Below, one piece after another: positions 7,504-15,816 of a DNA stretch of 64,000 nt. This DNA comes from Streptomyces sp. S.PNR 29 (GTDB lineage Bacteria; Actinomycetota; Actinomycetes; Streptomycetales; Streptomycetaceae), in NCBI RefSeq assembly GCF_030386795.1, contig NZ_JANUQM010000004.1:310001-374000 (forward strand). The letters are read 5' to 3'. Made by a program: the position numbers and the translations under genes. The notes beneath the pieces were generated by a model. It was given only the letters and a program-made list of their open reading frames with translations. It did not search any database and had not been told where the DNA came from. How positions within the stretch are numbered: the stretch's first letter is position 1; every line of letters begins with the position of its first letter.

Positions 7504-8724
7504 ATGGCCGACCGGGTCACGGTGATCGGCTGGGACGGTTCGCCGCTGACCGCCGCGGCGCGCGCCGCCCTGGGCGCCGCCACGCTGGTGGCCGGCGCCG
7601 CCCACCACCTCGCGCTGCCCGAGGTGCCGCCCGCCGCCGAACGCATCCGCCTCGGAAGCGTCGCCCTCGCCGCCCGCCGGATCGCCGCCCACCGCGGCAC
7701 GGCGGTCGTGCTCGCCGACGGCGACCCCGGCTTCTTCGGCGTCGTACGGACCCTGCGCGCCCCCGAGTTCGGCCTGGAGGTCGAGGTCGTCCCGGCCGTC
7801 TCCTCCGTCGCCGCCGCCTTCGCCCGGGCCGGCATGCCCTGGGACGACGCCCAAGTGGTCGTCGCCCACCCCCGCACCCTGCGCCGCGCCGTGAACGTGT
7901 GCCGAGCCCACACCAAGGTCGCTGTCCTCACCTCACCCGGCGCCGGACCCGCCGAACTCGGCCTGCTGCTTGAGGGGGTGCACCGCACCTTCGTCATCTG
8001 CGAGGAACTCGGCACCGCACGCGAACAGGTCACCGTCGTCACCTCCGACAAGGCCGCCGACCACACCTGGCGCGACCCCAACGTCGTCATCGTCATCGGC
8101 GGCCCCGTCGGGAACGGCGCCGCCCGGGACCGCGGGGGCTGGATCGCCGGCCGGGACCCTGCCGCCGGACCGCGCGGCTGGTCGCTGTCCGCCGAGGCGT
8201 ACGGCGGTGAACTCGGCGAGGGCGAGGCGGACCTGCTGCGTGCCGCCCAACTCGCCCGGCTCGGACCGCGGCTGGGTGACCTGGTGTGGGACATCGGCTG
8301 CGGCAGCGGCGTGTTCGCCGTCGACGCCGCGCGCGCCGGAGCCGCCGTCATCGCCGTCGACCGCACTCTGGACGCCTGCGCCCGCACCGACTTCGCCGCC
8401 CGCCGCTTCGGCGTCCAGCTCCAAGTCGTCCACGGCACCGCCCCGCACGTCCTGGAGCGCCTCCCCGAACCGGACGTCGTCCGCGTCGGCGGTGGGGGAG
8501 CGGCCGTGGTCTCCGCGGTCGCCGACCGCCGCCCACAGCGCATCGTCACCCACGCCCCCACCCGCGACGCGGCCGAACTCATCGGCCGGGACCTGACGGA
8601 GCACGGCTACGTCGTCGAGTGTGCCCTGCTGCAGTCCGTCGGACTCGACACCCGCGTGTGGACGGAGAAGGAGCGGAGCGTCGCGTTCCTGCTCAGCGGC
8701 GTGCTCCCGGACCGTGCGCCCTGA
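7504..8724 (+). CDS. cobL: Precorrin-6Y C5,15-methyltransferase (CbiE-CbiT fusion), 406 aa
   Basis: Bifunctional aerobic-type cobalamin enzyme: methylates precorrin-6Y at C5 and C15 and decarboxylates the acetate chain, giving precorrin-8. Residues about 1-200 are the CbiE tetrapyrrole-methylase domain (VTVIGWDGSPLT, LADGDPGFFGVV, VVPAVSSVAAAFARAGMPW). Residues about 215-406 are CbiT, with the SAM loop VWDIGCGSGVFAVDAARAGA. ATG 7504 lies 10 nt after GGAG. The gene is separated from a full cob cluster here, but the BluB-CobT fusion follows in the same direction, so B12 assembly genes are partly grouped. No B12 riboswitch was recognised in the 116-nt upstream gap. Confidence 0.95.
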   Translation: MADRVTVIGWDGSPLTAAARAALGAATLVAGAAHHLALPEVPPAAERIRLGSVALAARRIAAHRGTAVVLADGDPGFFGVVRTLRAPEFGLEVEVVPAVSSVAAAFARAGMPWDDAQVVVAHPRTLRRAVNVCRAHTKVAVLTSPGAGPAELGLLLEGVHRTFVICEELGTAREQVTVVTSDKAADHTWRDPNVVIVIGGPVGNGAARDRGGWIAGRDPAAGPRGWSLSAEAYGGELGEGEADLLRAAQLARLGPRLGDLVWDIGCGSGVFAVDAARAGAAVIAVDRTLDACARTDFAARRFGVQLQVVHGTAPHVLERLPEPDVVRVGGGGAAVVSAVADRRPQRIVTHAPTRDAAELIGRDLTEHGYVVECALLQSVGLDTRVWTEKERSVAFLLSGVLPDRAP

Positions 8725-9092
8725 CGCGGTGTGCGGTCCCCGTGATCCGCTTGTCGTACCGCGCGCGGTAGGCTGGCCGATTGCTGCACCGCACCCGGGC
8801 GCCCGGCGGTTCGTCGGTCAATGTCCGGAAAGCACGCCCGTTTTGGGGTGAGTGTGGTACGGCAGAACCGGAGGGCGCGCGCAACGTGGCGCAGTCCACA
8901 GCGGGCCGTTGCGGATCACGCTGTCGCGACGGAGGAACGACCGGGACAATGCCACTCAATGGCTTTGTCGTCTTTTCCGGCGGGTCGTTCGTGCCGCTGG
9001 GCACGGACGCTCGTTCTTCACTGCGGGGCGGTCGGTGCGCCGTTCCGGGTGAGCTGGTCGTAGGAGCATTAACCGATGGGCGAGGGGTACGC
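8725..9092 (+). other. 368-nt leader region before the BluB-CobT gene
   Basis: No convincing gene. A TAGGCT -10-like box lies at 8769-8774 and TTGTCG at 8751-8756 (only 12 nt apart, so a poor pair). If transcription starts near 8781 the mRNA leader is about 310 nt. In-frame upstream starts for the fusion gene exist (ATG 8949 with GGAGGA 12 nt before it), but the encoded text looks non-coding. I looked for the conserved cobalamin-riboswitch core and did not find a persuasive match. Confidence 0.5.
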
Positions 9093-12000
9093 ATGACCGA
9101 CACCGGCCAGATCCCGGGCGAGGGGCTGCCGGAGAGCGCAGGCATGGTGGAGCAGCCGGGCGTCCCCGCGCACGACGCGTACACCTACCTCTCCGAAACC
9201 ACCGCCGAGGACGAGGACCTGCTGCTCCTGCCGGGCGCCCAGAGCGCCTGGGGCAACGAGGTCGCGCCTCCCGCGCCGGAGCCGGTCGTCGAGACCGTGC
9301 ACGAGCCCGGCCCGCACGAGATCTCCGGCCGCGACAGCGGCTCGGTCGACCTCAGCGGCGTCCGTCTGCCCACGCCCACGCCGCCGTCCGTGCCGACGCC
9401 GCCGCGCCGGCCCCTCCACGTCGGCCCGCCGATCCCCAACACCGCCGCGAGCCCGGTCCGCTCCCTCGCCGAGCGCGGTCCCGCGGACGTGCCCGCACGG
9501 CAGCCCAGCGCGCCGTCCACCGGCCCCGAGTACCTGGACGCCCCGCAGGCGGTGGCCCCCTGGGGCGCCCCGGCCGCGGCCCAGGCGCCGGTGAGCACCG
9601 GGGCGGCCCCTGCGGAAACGGTTGTTCCGACCCCGGGCCAGACCCCCGAGCCGGTGGGGGCGGCCCAGGCCCTGGTGACGCGGGTGGCGAACGAGGCCGT
9701 GGCGGCTGCGGCGGTCCAGGCCTCGCCGGACGCCGGTGCTGCTGCGGCTGCGCAGGTGCCGCAGGCGCGGGCCCCGCAGGCCGGGGAGGCCGAGCCGGCC
9801 GGTACGCCGGTCGGGCACGTCGCGGAGGGCGAGGCTGCCGAGGCTCCAGGTGAGGGGACCGGCGCGGAGGCCGAGCAGGGGGCCGAGGCAGCGGTCGCGT
9901 CCGAGGGTGTCGCCGGGCCGGAGGGGGTGACTCCCGAGGTGGTGCAGGCCCCGGAGGGAGTGGCTCCCGAGGGGGCGCATGTCGCGGAGGCCGGGGTGGT
10001 CACCGCCGCCGTGTCCGCTCCGGAGGCCGCGGCTGTTCCCGAGGCGGTGCCGGAAGCCATGCAGGGACCCGCCACCATGTCCGCTCCTGACCCCGGGCAG
10101 GCTTTCGCGGCCGTAGGCGGTCCGGGTGCCGGTGAGGTGACCGAGGCCGCCCATGGCTCGGCTGCCGACCAGACTGTGCAGGCCGCGCAGGCTCCCGAAG
10201 CCGTGCCCGCCGGGCAGGGCACGCAGGCGCCCGAGGCAGCCGCGCCGGAGAACGCGCCGGCACCCGACGTGCCCGCGCCTGATGCTGCGCCGGTTGCTGA
10301 GGTGCCTGCGCCTGACGCTGTGCCGGTTGCGGAGGTGCCTGCGCCTGAGGCTGGGCCGGTTGCTGAGGTGCCCGCGCCTGACGCTGTGCCCATTTCCGAG
10401 GCGCCCGCATCTGATGCTGCGCCGGTTGCTGAGGTGCCCGTGCCTGGCGCCGCGCCGGTCCCCGGCGTGCCCGCGCCTGAGGTTGCGCCCGTTGCAGAGG
10501 GGCCTGCGCCTGAGGCTGGGCCGGTTGCTGAGGTGCCTGCGCCTGAGGTTGCGCCGGTTGCTGAGGCGCCCGCATCTGAGGTTGCGCCGGTTGCTGAGGT
10601 GCCCGCGCCTGACGCTGTGCCGATTCCCGAGGCGCCCGCACCTGACGCTGCCCCCGTTCCCGACACCACCGCACCCGAGGCTGCTCCGATCTCCGCCACC
10701 CCCGTGCCCCCAGCTGCTTCCGCCCCCGACACTCCCGCGCCCCAGGACGTCCCGCCCGCCGAGGCGGCCGCCCCCGGCACCGCCCAGCCCGCGGCCGCCG
10801 GTTCCGCGTCCGGCACTCCCGAGCCGGCGCCGTTCCCGGCGGCTCCGGACGCGGTGCAGGCGCCGCAGCCTGCCGTCGCCGACGTATCCGCCCAAGAGGT
10901 GGACGCCGGTCAGGCCGTACCGGGAGAGGGCGAGCAGCCGCAGCAGATTCAGGCCACCCAGCCCACGCCCGACGCGCAGGCCCAGGACGCAGCCCCGGTC
11001 CCCGCACCCGCTGCCACGGACCCGGACGCAGCGCCCTCCGCCGACGCCGCCGTAGCAGTCGCCCCGGACGGACAGCCCGCGGCCCCCGCCGACGCCGCAT
11101 CCCCGGCAGAGCCGCCTGCGGAGCCCACCGCAGACGCGGCCCCGGCAGCCCAGGCGCCCGCCGGCCAGGGGGCCCAGGACGCCGCCGCCTCCCTCCCCGA
11201 CGGGCAGGCTGCCCCACCGGAGCCCCTGCCTCTGCCCACGGACGACCAGCAGGCGGCGGAACCCGCCGCCACGGTCCCCGCACCCGGAGAGGCCCGACCC
11301 GACCTCGTACAGAACGCCGACGACCTGGACACCCGGGTCGCCGACCAGGAAGACCAGGAAGACCAGGAAGAGGCGAGCACGGCCGCAGTGGCAGAAGCAC
11401 GACAGCCCGTCGGCCCCGCCGCGCCCCCCTACGACGACGCCGAGCGCGAGGCCGTCCTGAAGGTCATGCGTGAACGCCGTGACATCCGCAACGGCTTCCG
11501 CAACGACCCCATCCCGCACGAGGTGCTGCTCCGGGTCCTGGAGGCCGCCCACACCGCGCCCTCGGTCGGACACTCGCAGCCCTGGGACTTCGTCGTCATC
11601 CGCTCGGCGGACACCCGCCGCACGATGCACGAACTGGCCATGCGTCAGCGCGAGGCGTACGCGAAGTCCCTCCCCAAGGGCCGGGCCAAGCAGTTCAAGG
11701 AACTGAAGATCGAGGCCATCCTCGACACCCCGGTGAACATCGTGGTCACCGCCGACCCGACCCGCGGCGGCCGCCATACCCTCGGCCGCCACACGCAGCC
11801 GCAGATGGCGCCGTACTCCGCCGCGCTCGCCGTGGAGAACCTCTGGCTCGCCGCCCGCGCCGAGGGCCTCGGCGTCGGCTGGGTCAGCTTCTTCGACGAG
11901 CGCGAGATGGTCCGTGCCCTCGGACTGCCCGAACACCTGGAGGTCATCGCCTACCTCTGCGTCGGGTACGTCGACGAGTTCCCGGACGAGCCCGAGCTGA

Positions 12001-13145
12001 TGCAGGCCGGCTGGTCCAAGCGCCGCCCGCTCTCCTGGGTCGTCCACGAGGAGACGTACGGCCGCCGCGCCCTGCCCGGCGAGGACCCGCACGACCTGCT
12101 CGCCGAGACCGTCGCCCAGATCCGCCCGCTGGACGCGAAGGCGCTCGGCGAGGCCTGGGAGCGGCAGAAGCGCATGACCAAGCCGGCCGGTGCGCTCGGC
12201 ATGCTGGAGATCATCTCCGCCCAGCTCTCCGGCCTGTCCCGTCAGTGCCCGCCGCCGATCCCGGAGCCCGCCGCCGTTGCGATCTTCGCCGGCGACCACG
12301 GAGTGCACGCCCAGGGCGTCACCCCCTGGCCGCAGGAGGTCACCGCGCAGATGGTGGCCAACTTCCTCGGCGGCGGAGCGGTCTGCAACGCCTTCGCCGG
12401 CCAGGTCGGCGCGGAGGTCTGTGTCGTGGACGTCGGCGTCGCCGCCGACCTCCCCGCGACCCCCGGCCTGCTGCCCCGCAAGGTCCGCGCGGGCACGTCC
12501 GACATGACCACCGGCCCGGCGATGACCCGCGAGGAGGCCAAGAAGGCCATCGAGGTAGGCATCGAGACGGCCCGCGACCTGGTGGCGGCCGGCAACAAGG
12601 CCCTGCTCACCGGTGAGATGGGCATCGCCAACACCACCGCGTCCGCGGCCCTGATCTCCGTCTACACGGACACGGACCCGTCCGAGGTGACGGGCCGCGG
12701 CACCGGGATCAACGACGAGACCCTCGCCCGTAAGACGGAGGTCGTCCGCCGCGCCCTCGAACTGCACCAGCCGGACCCGGCCGACCCCATCGGGGTCCTT
12801 GCCGCGATCGGCGGCTTCGAACACGCGGCGATGGTGGGCCTCCTGCTCGGCGGCGCCTCCCTCCGTACGCCGGTGATCCTGGACGGCGTCAGCGCCGGCG
12901 CCGCGGCCCTGGTCGCCCGCGCCATCGCCCCCGAGGTGCTTGCGGCCTGCATCGCGGGCCACCGCAGCGCCGAGCCCGGCCACGTGGCCGCGCTGAACAA
13001 GCTGGGCCTGCGCCCCCTGGTCGACCTCGACCTCCGCCTCGGCGAGGGCACGGGCGCCCTGCTGGCCTTGCCACTGGTCCAGAGCACGGCGAGGGCGATG
13101 CACGAGGTGGCCACGTTCGATTCGGCCGGAGTCACCGAGAAGTAG
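9093..13145 (+). CDS. cobT: BluB-CobT fusion with long Ala/Pro/Glu-rich N-terminal region, 1350 aa
   Basis: Residues 1-70 form an acidic head (DAYTYLSETTAEDEDLLLLP). Residues about 70-780 are low complexity, rich in Ala, Pro, Glu and Val, and contain thirteen 11-residue repeats. Residues about 781-990 are a BluB-type flavin nitroreductase (MRERRDIRNGFRNDPIP, APSVGHSQPWDFVVIR, AEGLGVGWVSFFD), which fragments FMNH2 to 5,6-dimethylbenzimidazole. Residues about 1001-1350 are CobT (PAGALGMLEIISAQLSG, FAGDHGVHAQGVTPWPQEVT, GEMGIANTT, SAEPGH, GEGTGA), which joins that base to nicotinate mononucleotide to give alpha-ribazole phosphate. Both catalytic steps of lower-ligand making are thus on one chain. 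ATG 9093 follows GAGGGG by 5 nt. Plain CobT is about 350 aa, so most of the chain is extra. Confidence 0.93.
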   Translation: MTDTGQIPGEGLPESAGMVEQPGVPAHDAYTYLSETTAEDEDLLLLPGAQSAWGNEVAPPAPEPVVETVHEPGPHEISGRDSGSVDLSGVRLPTPTPPSVPTPPRRPLHVGPPIPNTAASPVRSLAERGPADVPARQPSAPSTGPEYLDAPQAVAPWGAPAAAQAPVSTGAAPAETVVPTPGQTPEPVGAAQALVTRVANEAVAAAAVQASPDAGAAAAAQVPQARAPQAGEAEPAGTPVGHVAEGEAAEAPGEGTGAEAEQGAEAAVASEGVAGPEGVTPEVVQAPEGVAPEGAHVAEAGVVTAAVSAPEAAAVPEAVPEAMQGPATMSAPDPGQAFAAVGGPGAGEVTEAAHGSAADQTVQAAQAPEAVPAGQGTQAPEAAAPENAPAPDVPAPDAAPVAEVPAPDAVPVAEVPAPEAGPVAEVPAPDAVPISEAPASDAAPVAEVPVPGAAPVPGVPAPEVAPVAEGPAPEAGPVAEVPAPEVAPVAEAPASEVAPVAEVPAPDAVPIPEAPAPDAAPVPDTTAPEAAPISATPVPPAASAPDTPAPQDVPPAEAAAPGTAQPAAAGSASGTPEPAPFPAAPDAVQAPQPAVADVSAQEVDAGQAVPGEGEQPQQIQATQPTPDAQAQDAAPVPAPAATDPDAAPSADAAVAVAPDGQPAAPADAASPAEPPAEPTADAAPAAQAPAGQGAQDAAASLPDGQAAPPEPLPLPTDDQQAAEPAATVPAPGEARPDLVQNADDLDTRVADQEDQEDQEEASTAAVAEARQPVGPAAPPYDDAEREAVLKVMRERRDIRNGFRNDPIPHEVLLRVLEAAHTAPSVGHSQPWDFVVIRSADTRRTMHELAMRQREAYAKSLPKGRAKQFKELKIEAILDTPVNIVVTADPTRGGRHTLGRHTQPQMAPYSAALAVENLWLAARAEGLGVGWVSFFDEREMVRALGLPEHLEVIAYLCVGYVDEFPDEPELMQAGWSKRRPLSWVVHEETYGRRALPGEDPHDLLAETVAQIRPLDAKALGEAWERQKRMTKPAGALGMLEIISAQLSGLSRQCPPPIPEPAAVAIFAGDHGVHAQGVTPWPQEVTAQMVANFLGGGAVCNAFAGQVGAEVCVVDVGVAADLPATPGLLPRKVRAGTSDMTTGPAMTREEAKKAIEVGIETARDLVAAGNKALLTGEMGIANTTASAALISVYTDTDPSEVTGRGTGINDETLARKTEVVRRALELHQPDPADPIGVLAAIGGFEHAAMVGLLLGGASLRTPVILDGVSAGAAALVARAIAPEVLAACIAGHRSAEPGHVAALNKLGLRPLVDLDLRLGEGTGALLALPLVQSTARAMHEVATFDSAGVTEK
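10272..10700 (+). repeat. Thirteen 33-bp (11-residue) in-frame tandem repeats
   Basis: Units start every 33 bp at 10272, 10305, 10338 and so on to 10668, each encoding variants of PAPDAAPVAEV. Units 6, 12 and 13 are most diverged. The repeats keep the reading frame of the BluB-CobT gene, so copy-number change would alter only chain length. Confidence 0.9.
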
Positions 13146-13154
13146 GACCGTCAC

Positions 13155-13194
13155 CGGGGTCGGGGATGACGCGCACTGCGGGCCCCCGACCCCG
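13155..13194 (+). terminator. Hairpin after the BluB-CobT gene
   Basis: CGGGGTCGGGG (13155-13165) is fully complementary to CCCCGACCCCG (13184-13194) across an 18-nt loop, 9 nt after the stop. The long loop makes it weaker than the other hairpins here. A TAAAAT box (13214-13219) follows and may be the -10 of the next gene. Confidence 0.5.
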
Positions 13195-13285
13195 CCGTAC
13201 GCTGAAGCACGTCTAAAATCCGCACGTCAGGGCCGCTCCAGAGCCGCAGCGCCCATCGCACCGCCAGCACGAGGAGCCGACCCTC

Positions 13286-14518
13286 ATGGCCGAACACCCC
13301 GCCTACCCCGTAGGCCTCCGCCTCACCGGCCGCCGCGTGGTCGTCCTCGGCGGCGGCCAGGTGGCCCAGCGCCGCCTCCCCGCACTGATCGCGGCGGGCG
13401 CCGACATTCTCCTCGTGTCCCCCGAAGCGACCCCCTCGGTCGAAGCCATGGCGGACGCGGGCGAGATCACCTGGGAGAAGCGCCCTTACGCCGAAGGCGA
13501 CCTCGCCGACGCCTGGTACGCCCTGATCGCCACGAGCGACGCCGAGGCGAACACCCGAGCCTCCGCCGAGGCGGAGGCACACAGGGTGTGGTGTGTCCGC
13601 TCCGACGACGCCGACGCCGCCACGGCCTGGACCCCGGCCACCGGCCACAGCGAGGGCGTCACCGTCGCCGTGCTCACCACGAGAGCCAAGGGCCGCGACC
13701 CCCGCCACACCGCCGCCATCCGCGATGCCGTGGTCGAGGGCCTCCGCGACGGCACCCTGGTGGCGCCCCACCACCGCACGCGCACTCCGGGCGTCGCCCT
13801 GGTCGGCGGTGGCCCCGGCGACCCGGACCTGATCACGGTCCGCGGCCGCCGCCTCCTGGCCGAGGCCGACGTCGTCATCGCGGACCGCCTCGGCCCCCGT
13901 GACCTGCTCGCCGAGCTCCCGCCGCACGTCGAGGTGATCGACGCGGCGAAGATCCCGTACGGCCGTTTCATGGCCCAGGAGGCCATCAACAACGCGCTGA
14001 TCGAGCACGCCAAGCAGGGCAAGTCGGTCGTGCGCCTGAAGGGCGGCGACCCCTACGTCTTCGGCCGCGGCATGGAGGAACTGCAGGCGCTGGCCGAGGC
14101 GGGCATCCCGTGCACCGTCGTCCCCGGCATCTCCAGCTCCATCTCGGTCCCGGGCGCGGCGGGCATCCCGGTCACGCACCGGGGCGTCGCCCACGAGTTC
14201 ACGGTGGTCAGCGGGCATGTGGCGCCCGACGACGAGCGCTCCCTGGTCGACTGGCCGTCCCTCGCCAAGCTGACCGGCACCCTCGTGATCCTCATGGGAG
14301 TCGACAAGATCGGCAAGATCGCCGAGACTCTGGTGGCCCACGGCAAGTCCCCGGACACGCCCGTCGCCCTGGTCCAGGAGGGCACGACGGCCGCCCAGCG
14401 CCGCGTCGACGCCACCCTCGAGACGGTCGCCGAGACGGTCCGTACCCAGGAGGTCAAGCCGCCGGCGGTGATCGTCATCGGCGAGGTCGTGCGTGTGGGC
14501 CCACAGGGCCTGGAGTAA
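13286..14518 (+). CDS. cobA: Uroporphyrinogen-III C-methyltransferase with siroheme-synthase N domain, 410 aa
   Basis: Residues about 1-160 resemble the NAD-dependent dehydrogenase/ferrochelatase domain of CysG or Met8 (RVVVLGGGQVAQRRLPALIAAGA, then DVLLVSPEAT-like ADILLVSPEAT). Residues about 165-410 are the SAM-dependent methylase that makes precorrin-2 (VALVGGGPGDPDLITVRG, VIDAAKIPYGRFMAQEAINN, RLKGGDPYVFGRGMEEL, VVPGISSSISVPGAAGIPVTHRG). Precorrin-2 feeds both siroheme and cobalamin, so the gene may serve sulfite/nitrite reduction as well as the B12 genes beside it. It is shorter than enterobacterial CysG (about 457 aa), with a compressed region between the domains. ATG 13286 lies 11 nt after AGGAG. 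Confidence 0.92.
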   Translation: MAEHPAYPVGLRLTGRRVVVLGGGQVAQRRLPALIAAGADILLVSPEATPSVEAMADAGEITWEKRPYAEGDLADAWYALIATSDAEANTRASAEAEAHRVWCVRSDDADAATAWTPATGHSEGVTVAVLTTRAKGRDPRHTAAIRDAVVEGLRDGTLVAPHHRTRTPGVALVGGGPGDPDLITVRGRRLLAEADVVIADRLGPRDLLAELPPHVEVIDAAKIPYGRFMAQEAINNALIEHAKQGKSVVRLKGGDPYVFGRGMEELQALAEAGIPCTVVPGISSSISVPGAAGIPVTHRGVAHEFTVVSGHVAPDDERSLVDWPSLAKLTGTLVILMGVDKIGKIAETLVAHGKSPDTPVALVQEGTTAAQRRVDATLETVAETVRTQEVKPPAVIVIGEVVRVGPQGLE

Positions 14519-14581
14519 CCCGGGGTAACGCGTCCGATCCCAGCCGTTGGCACCGCACTCAGGACAAGGCAGTATCACTCT

Positions 14582-15400
14582 GTGGCCGATCTCATCACCG
14601 TCGAGGATCCCGACGACCCGCGCCTGCGTGACTACACGGGCCTGACCGACGTCGAACTGCGCCGCAAACGCGAACCCGCCGAGGGCCTGTTCATCGCCGA
14701 GGGCGAGAAGGTCATCAGAAGGGCCAAGGAAGCCGGCTACGAGATGCGGTCCATGCTGCTGTCGGCCAAGTGGGTCGACGTCATGCGGGACGTCATCGAC
14801 GAGCTTCCGGCCCCGGTGTACGCGGTCAGCCCGGAGCTCGCCGAGCAGGTCACCGGCTACCACGTGCACCGCGGAGCGCTGGCCTCCATGCAGCGCAGGC
14901 CGCTGCCCACGGCGGCCGAGCTCCTCCGGGCGGCCCGTCGCGTGGTGATCATGGAGTCGGTCAACGACCACACCAACATCGGCGCGATCTTCCGCTCCGC
15001 GGCCGCCCTCGGGATGGACGCCGTCCTGCTCTCGCCGGACTGCGCCGACCCCCTCTACCGCCGCAGTGTGAAGGTGTCGATGGGCGCGGTCTTCTCCGTG
15101 CCGTACGCCCGCCTGGACACCTGGCCCAAGGGACTGGAGTCGGTCCGCGAGGCGGGCTTCACCCTCCTCGCCCTGACCCCGGACGAGAAGGCGAGGTCCC
15201 TCGACGAGGCCGCCCCGCACAGGATGGACCGCGTGGCCCTGATGCTCGGCGCCGAGGGTGAGGGCCTGTCCAGGCAGGCCCTGGTCGCCGCCGACGAGTG
15301 GGTCCGCATCCCCATGTCCCACGGCGTCGACTCCCTCAACGTGGGCGCGGCGGCCGCGGTCGCCTTCTACGCGGTGGCCACGGGCCGCCCCCAGGTGTAG
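14582..15400 (+). CDS. SpoU/TrmH family RNA 2'-O-methyltransferase, 272 aa
   Basis: The N-terminal RNA-binding half (residues about 1-110) reads LRRKREPAEGLFIAEGEKVIRRAKEAG, as in 23S rRNA methyltransferases of the TsnR/RlmB group. The C-terminal SPOUT domain has VIMESVNDHTNIGAIFRSAAALGMDAVLLS, LMLGAEGEGLSRQAL and IPMSHGVDSLNVGAAAAVAFY, the three classical motifs of the knot that binds SAM. It methylates a ribose in rRNA or tRNA; the exact site cannot be read. GTG 14582 has no clear Shine-Dalgarno site and may be leaderless. It is 8 nt upstream of the NUDIX gene and probably co-transcribed with it. Confidence 0.9.
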   Translation: MADLITVEDPDDPRLRDYTGLTDVELRRKREPAEGLFIAEGEKVIRRAKEAGYEMRSMLLSAKWVDVMRDVIDELPAPVYAVSPELAEQVTGYHVHRGALASMQRRPLPTAAELLRAARRVVIMESVNDHTNIGAIFRSAAALGMDAVLLSPDCADPLYRRSVKVSMGAVFSVPYARLDTWPKGLESVREAGFTLLALTPDEKARSLDEAAPHRMDRVALMLGAEGEGLSRQALVAADEWVRIPMSHGVDSLNVGAAAAVAFYAVATGRPQV

Positions 15401-15408
15401 GGGCACGG

Positions 15409-15816
15409 GTGGAGCAGGGCCAGGCCATCGTCGCCGTCCTCCTGCGCGGCGACCGTGTGCTCGCCATCCGCCGCGGCGCGGCCGTCGCCCGCCCCGGCTA
15501 CTGGCAGCCGCTCAGCGGCAAGATCGAACCGGGCGAGACCCAGGAAGAGGCCGTCGTCCGGGAGGTCCGTGAGGAGGTCGGCCTCACCGTCTCCCCGCTG
15601 GCCAAGGTCTGGGAGTCGGAGACGGACGACCACCGCTTCCGCCTCCACTGGTGGACCGCCCGCGCCGACATCGGCGAGGTGGTCCCCGACCCCGGTGAGG
15701 TCGCCGACGCCCGCTGGGTCACCCCGGAGGAGTTCCTGGCCCTCGACCCGGTCTTCGACGGCGACCGCGAGTTCTTCGAACGGATCCTGCCGCAGCTGTC
15801 GTACGGGTCGTCCTAG
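15409..15816 (+). CDS. NUDIX hydrolase, 135 aa
   Basis: Small single-domain NUDIX protein. The NUDIX box is complete: GKIEPGETQEEAVVREVREEVG (residues about 39-60; G-x5-E-x7-R-E-V-x-E-E-x-G). It hydrolyses a nucleoside diphosphate linked to another group; substrate unknown. GTG 15409 is 8 nt after the stop of the RNA methyltransferase gene, with GGGG as a weak ribosome site, so coupling to that gene is likely. The gene converges on the Ser/Thr kinase gene, and the two stop codons overlap inside one CTAG. Confidence 0.9.
   Translation: MEQGQAIVAVLLRGDRVLAIRRGAAVARPGYWQPLSGKIEPGETQEEAVVREVREEVGLTVSPLAKVWESETDDHRFRLHWWTARADIGEVVPDPGEVADARWVTPEEFLALDPVFDGDREFFERILPQLSYGSS

Noticed and set aside
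8725-9092. Cobalamin riboswitch before the BluB-CobT gene
   Set aside because: A GCCACT word is present but the rest of the conserved B12 core could not be found by eye; left as an open check.
8781-9092. N-terminal extension of the BluB-CobT protein from TTG 8781 or ATG 8949
   Set aside because: The extra residues look like translated leader, and GAGGGG 5 nt before ATG 9093 is a better initiation site.
9069-13154. A 1361-residue open frame antisense to the BluB-CobT gene
   Set aside because: It mirrors the coding frame of a high-GC gene; its translation is Arg/Gly/His-rich without any domain, and the sense frame has two clear enzymes.
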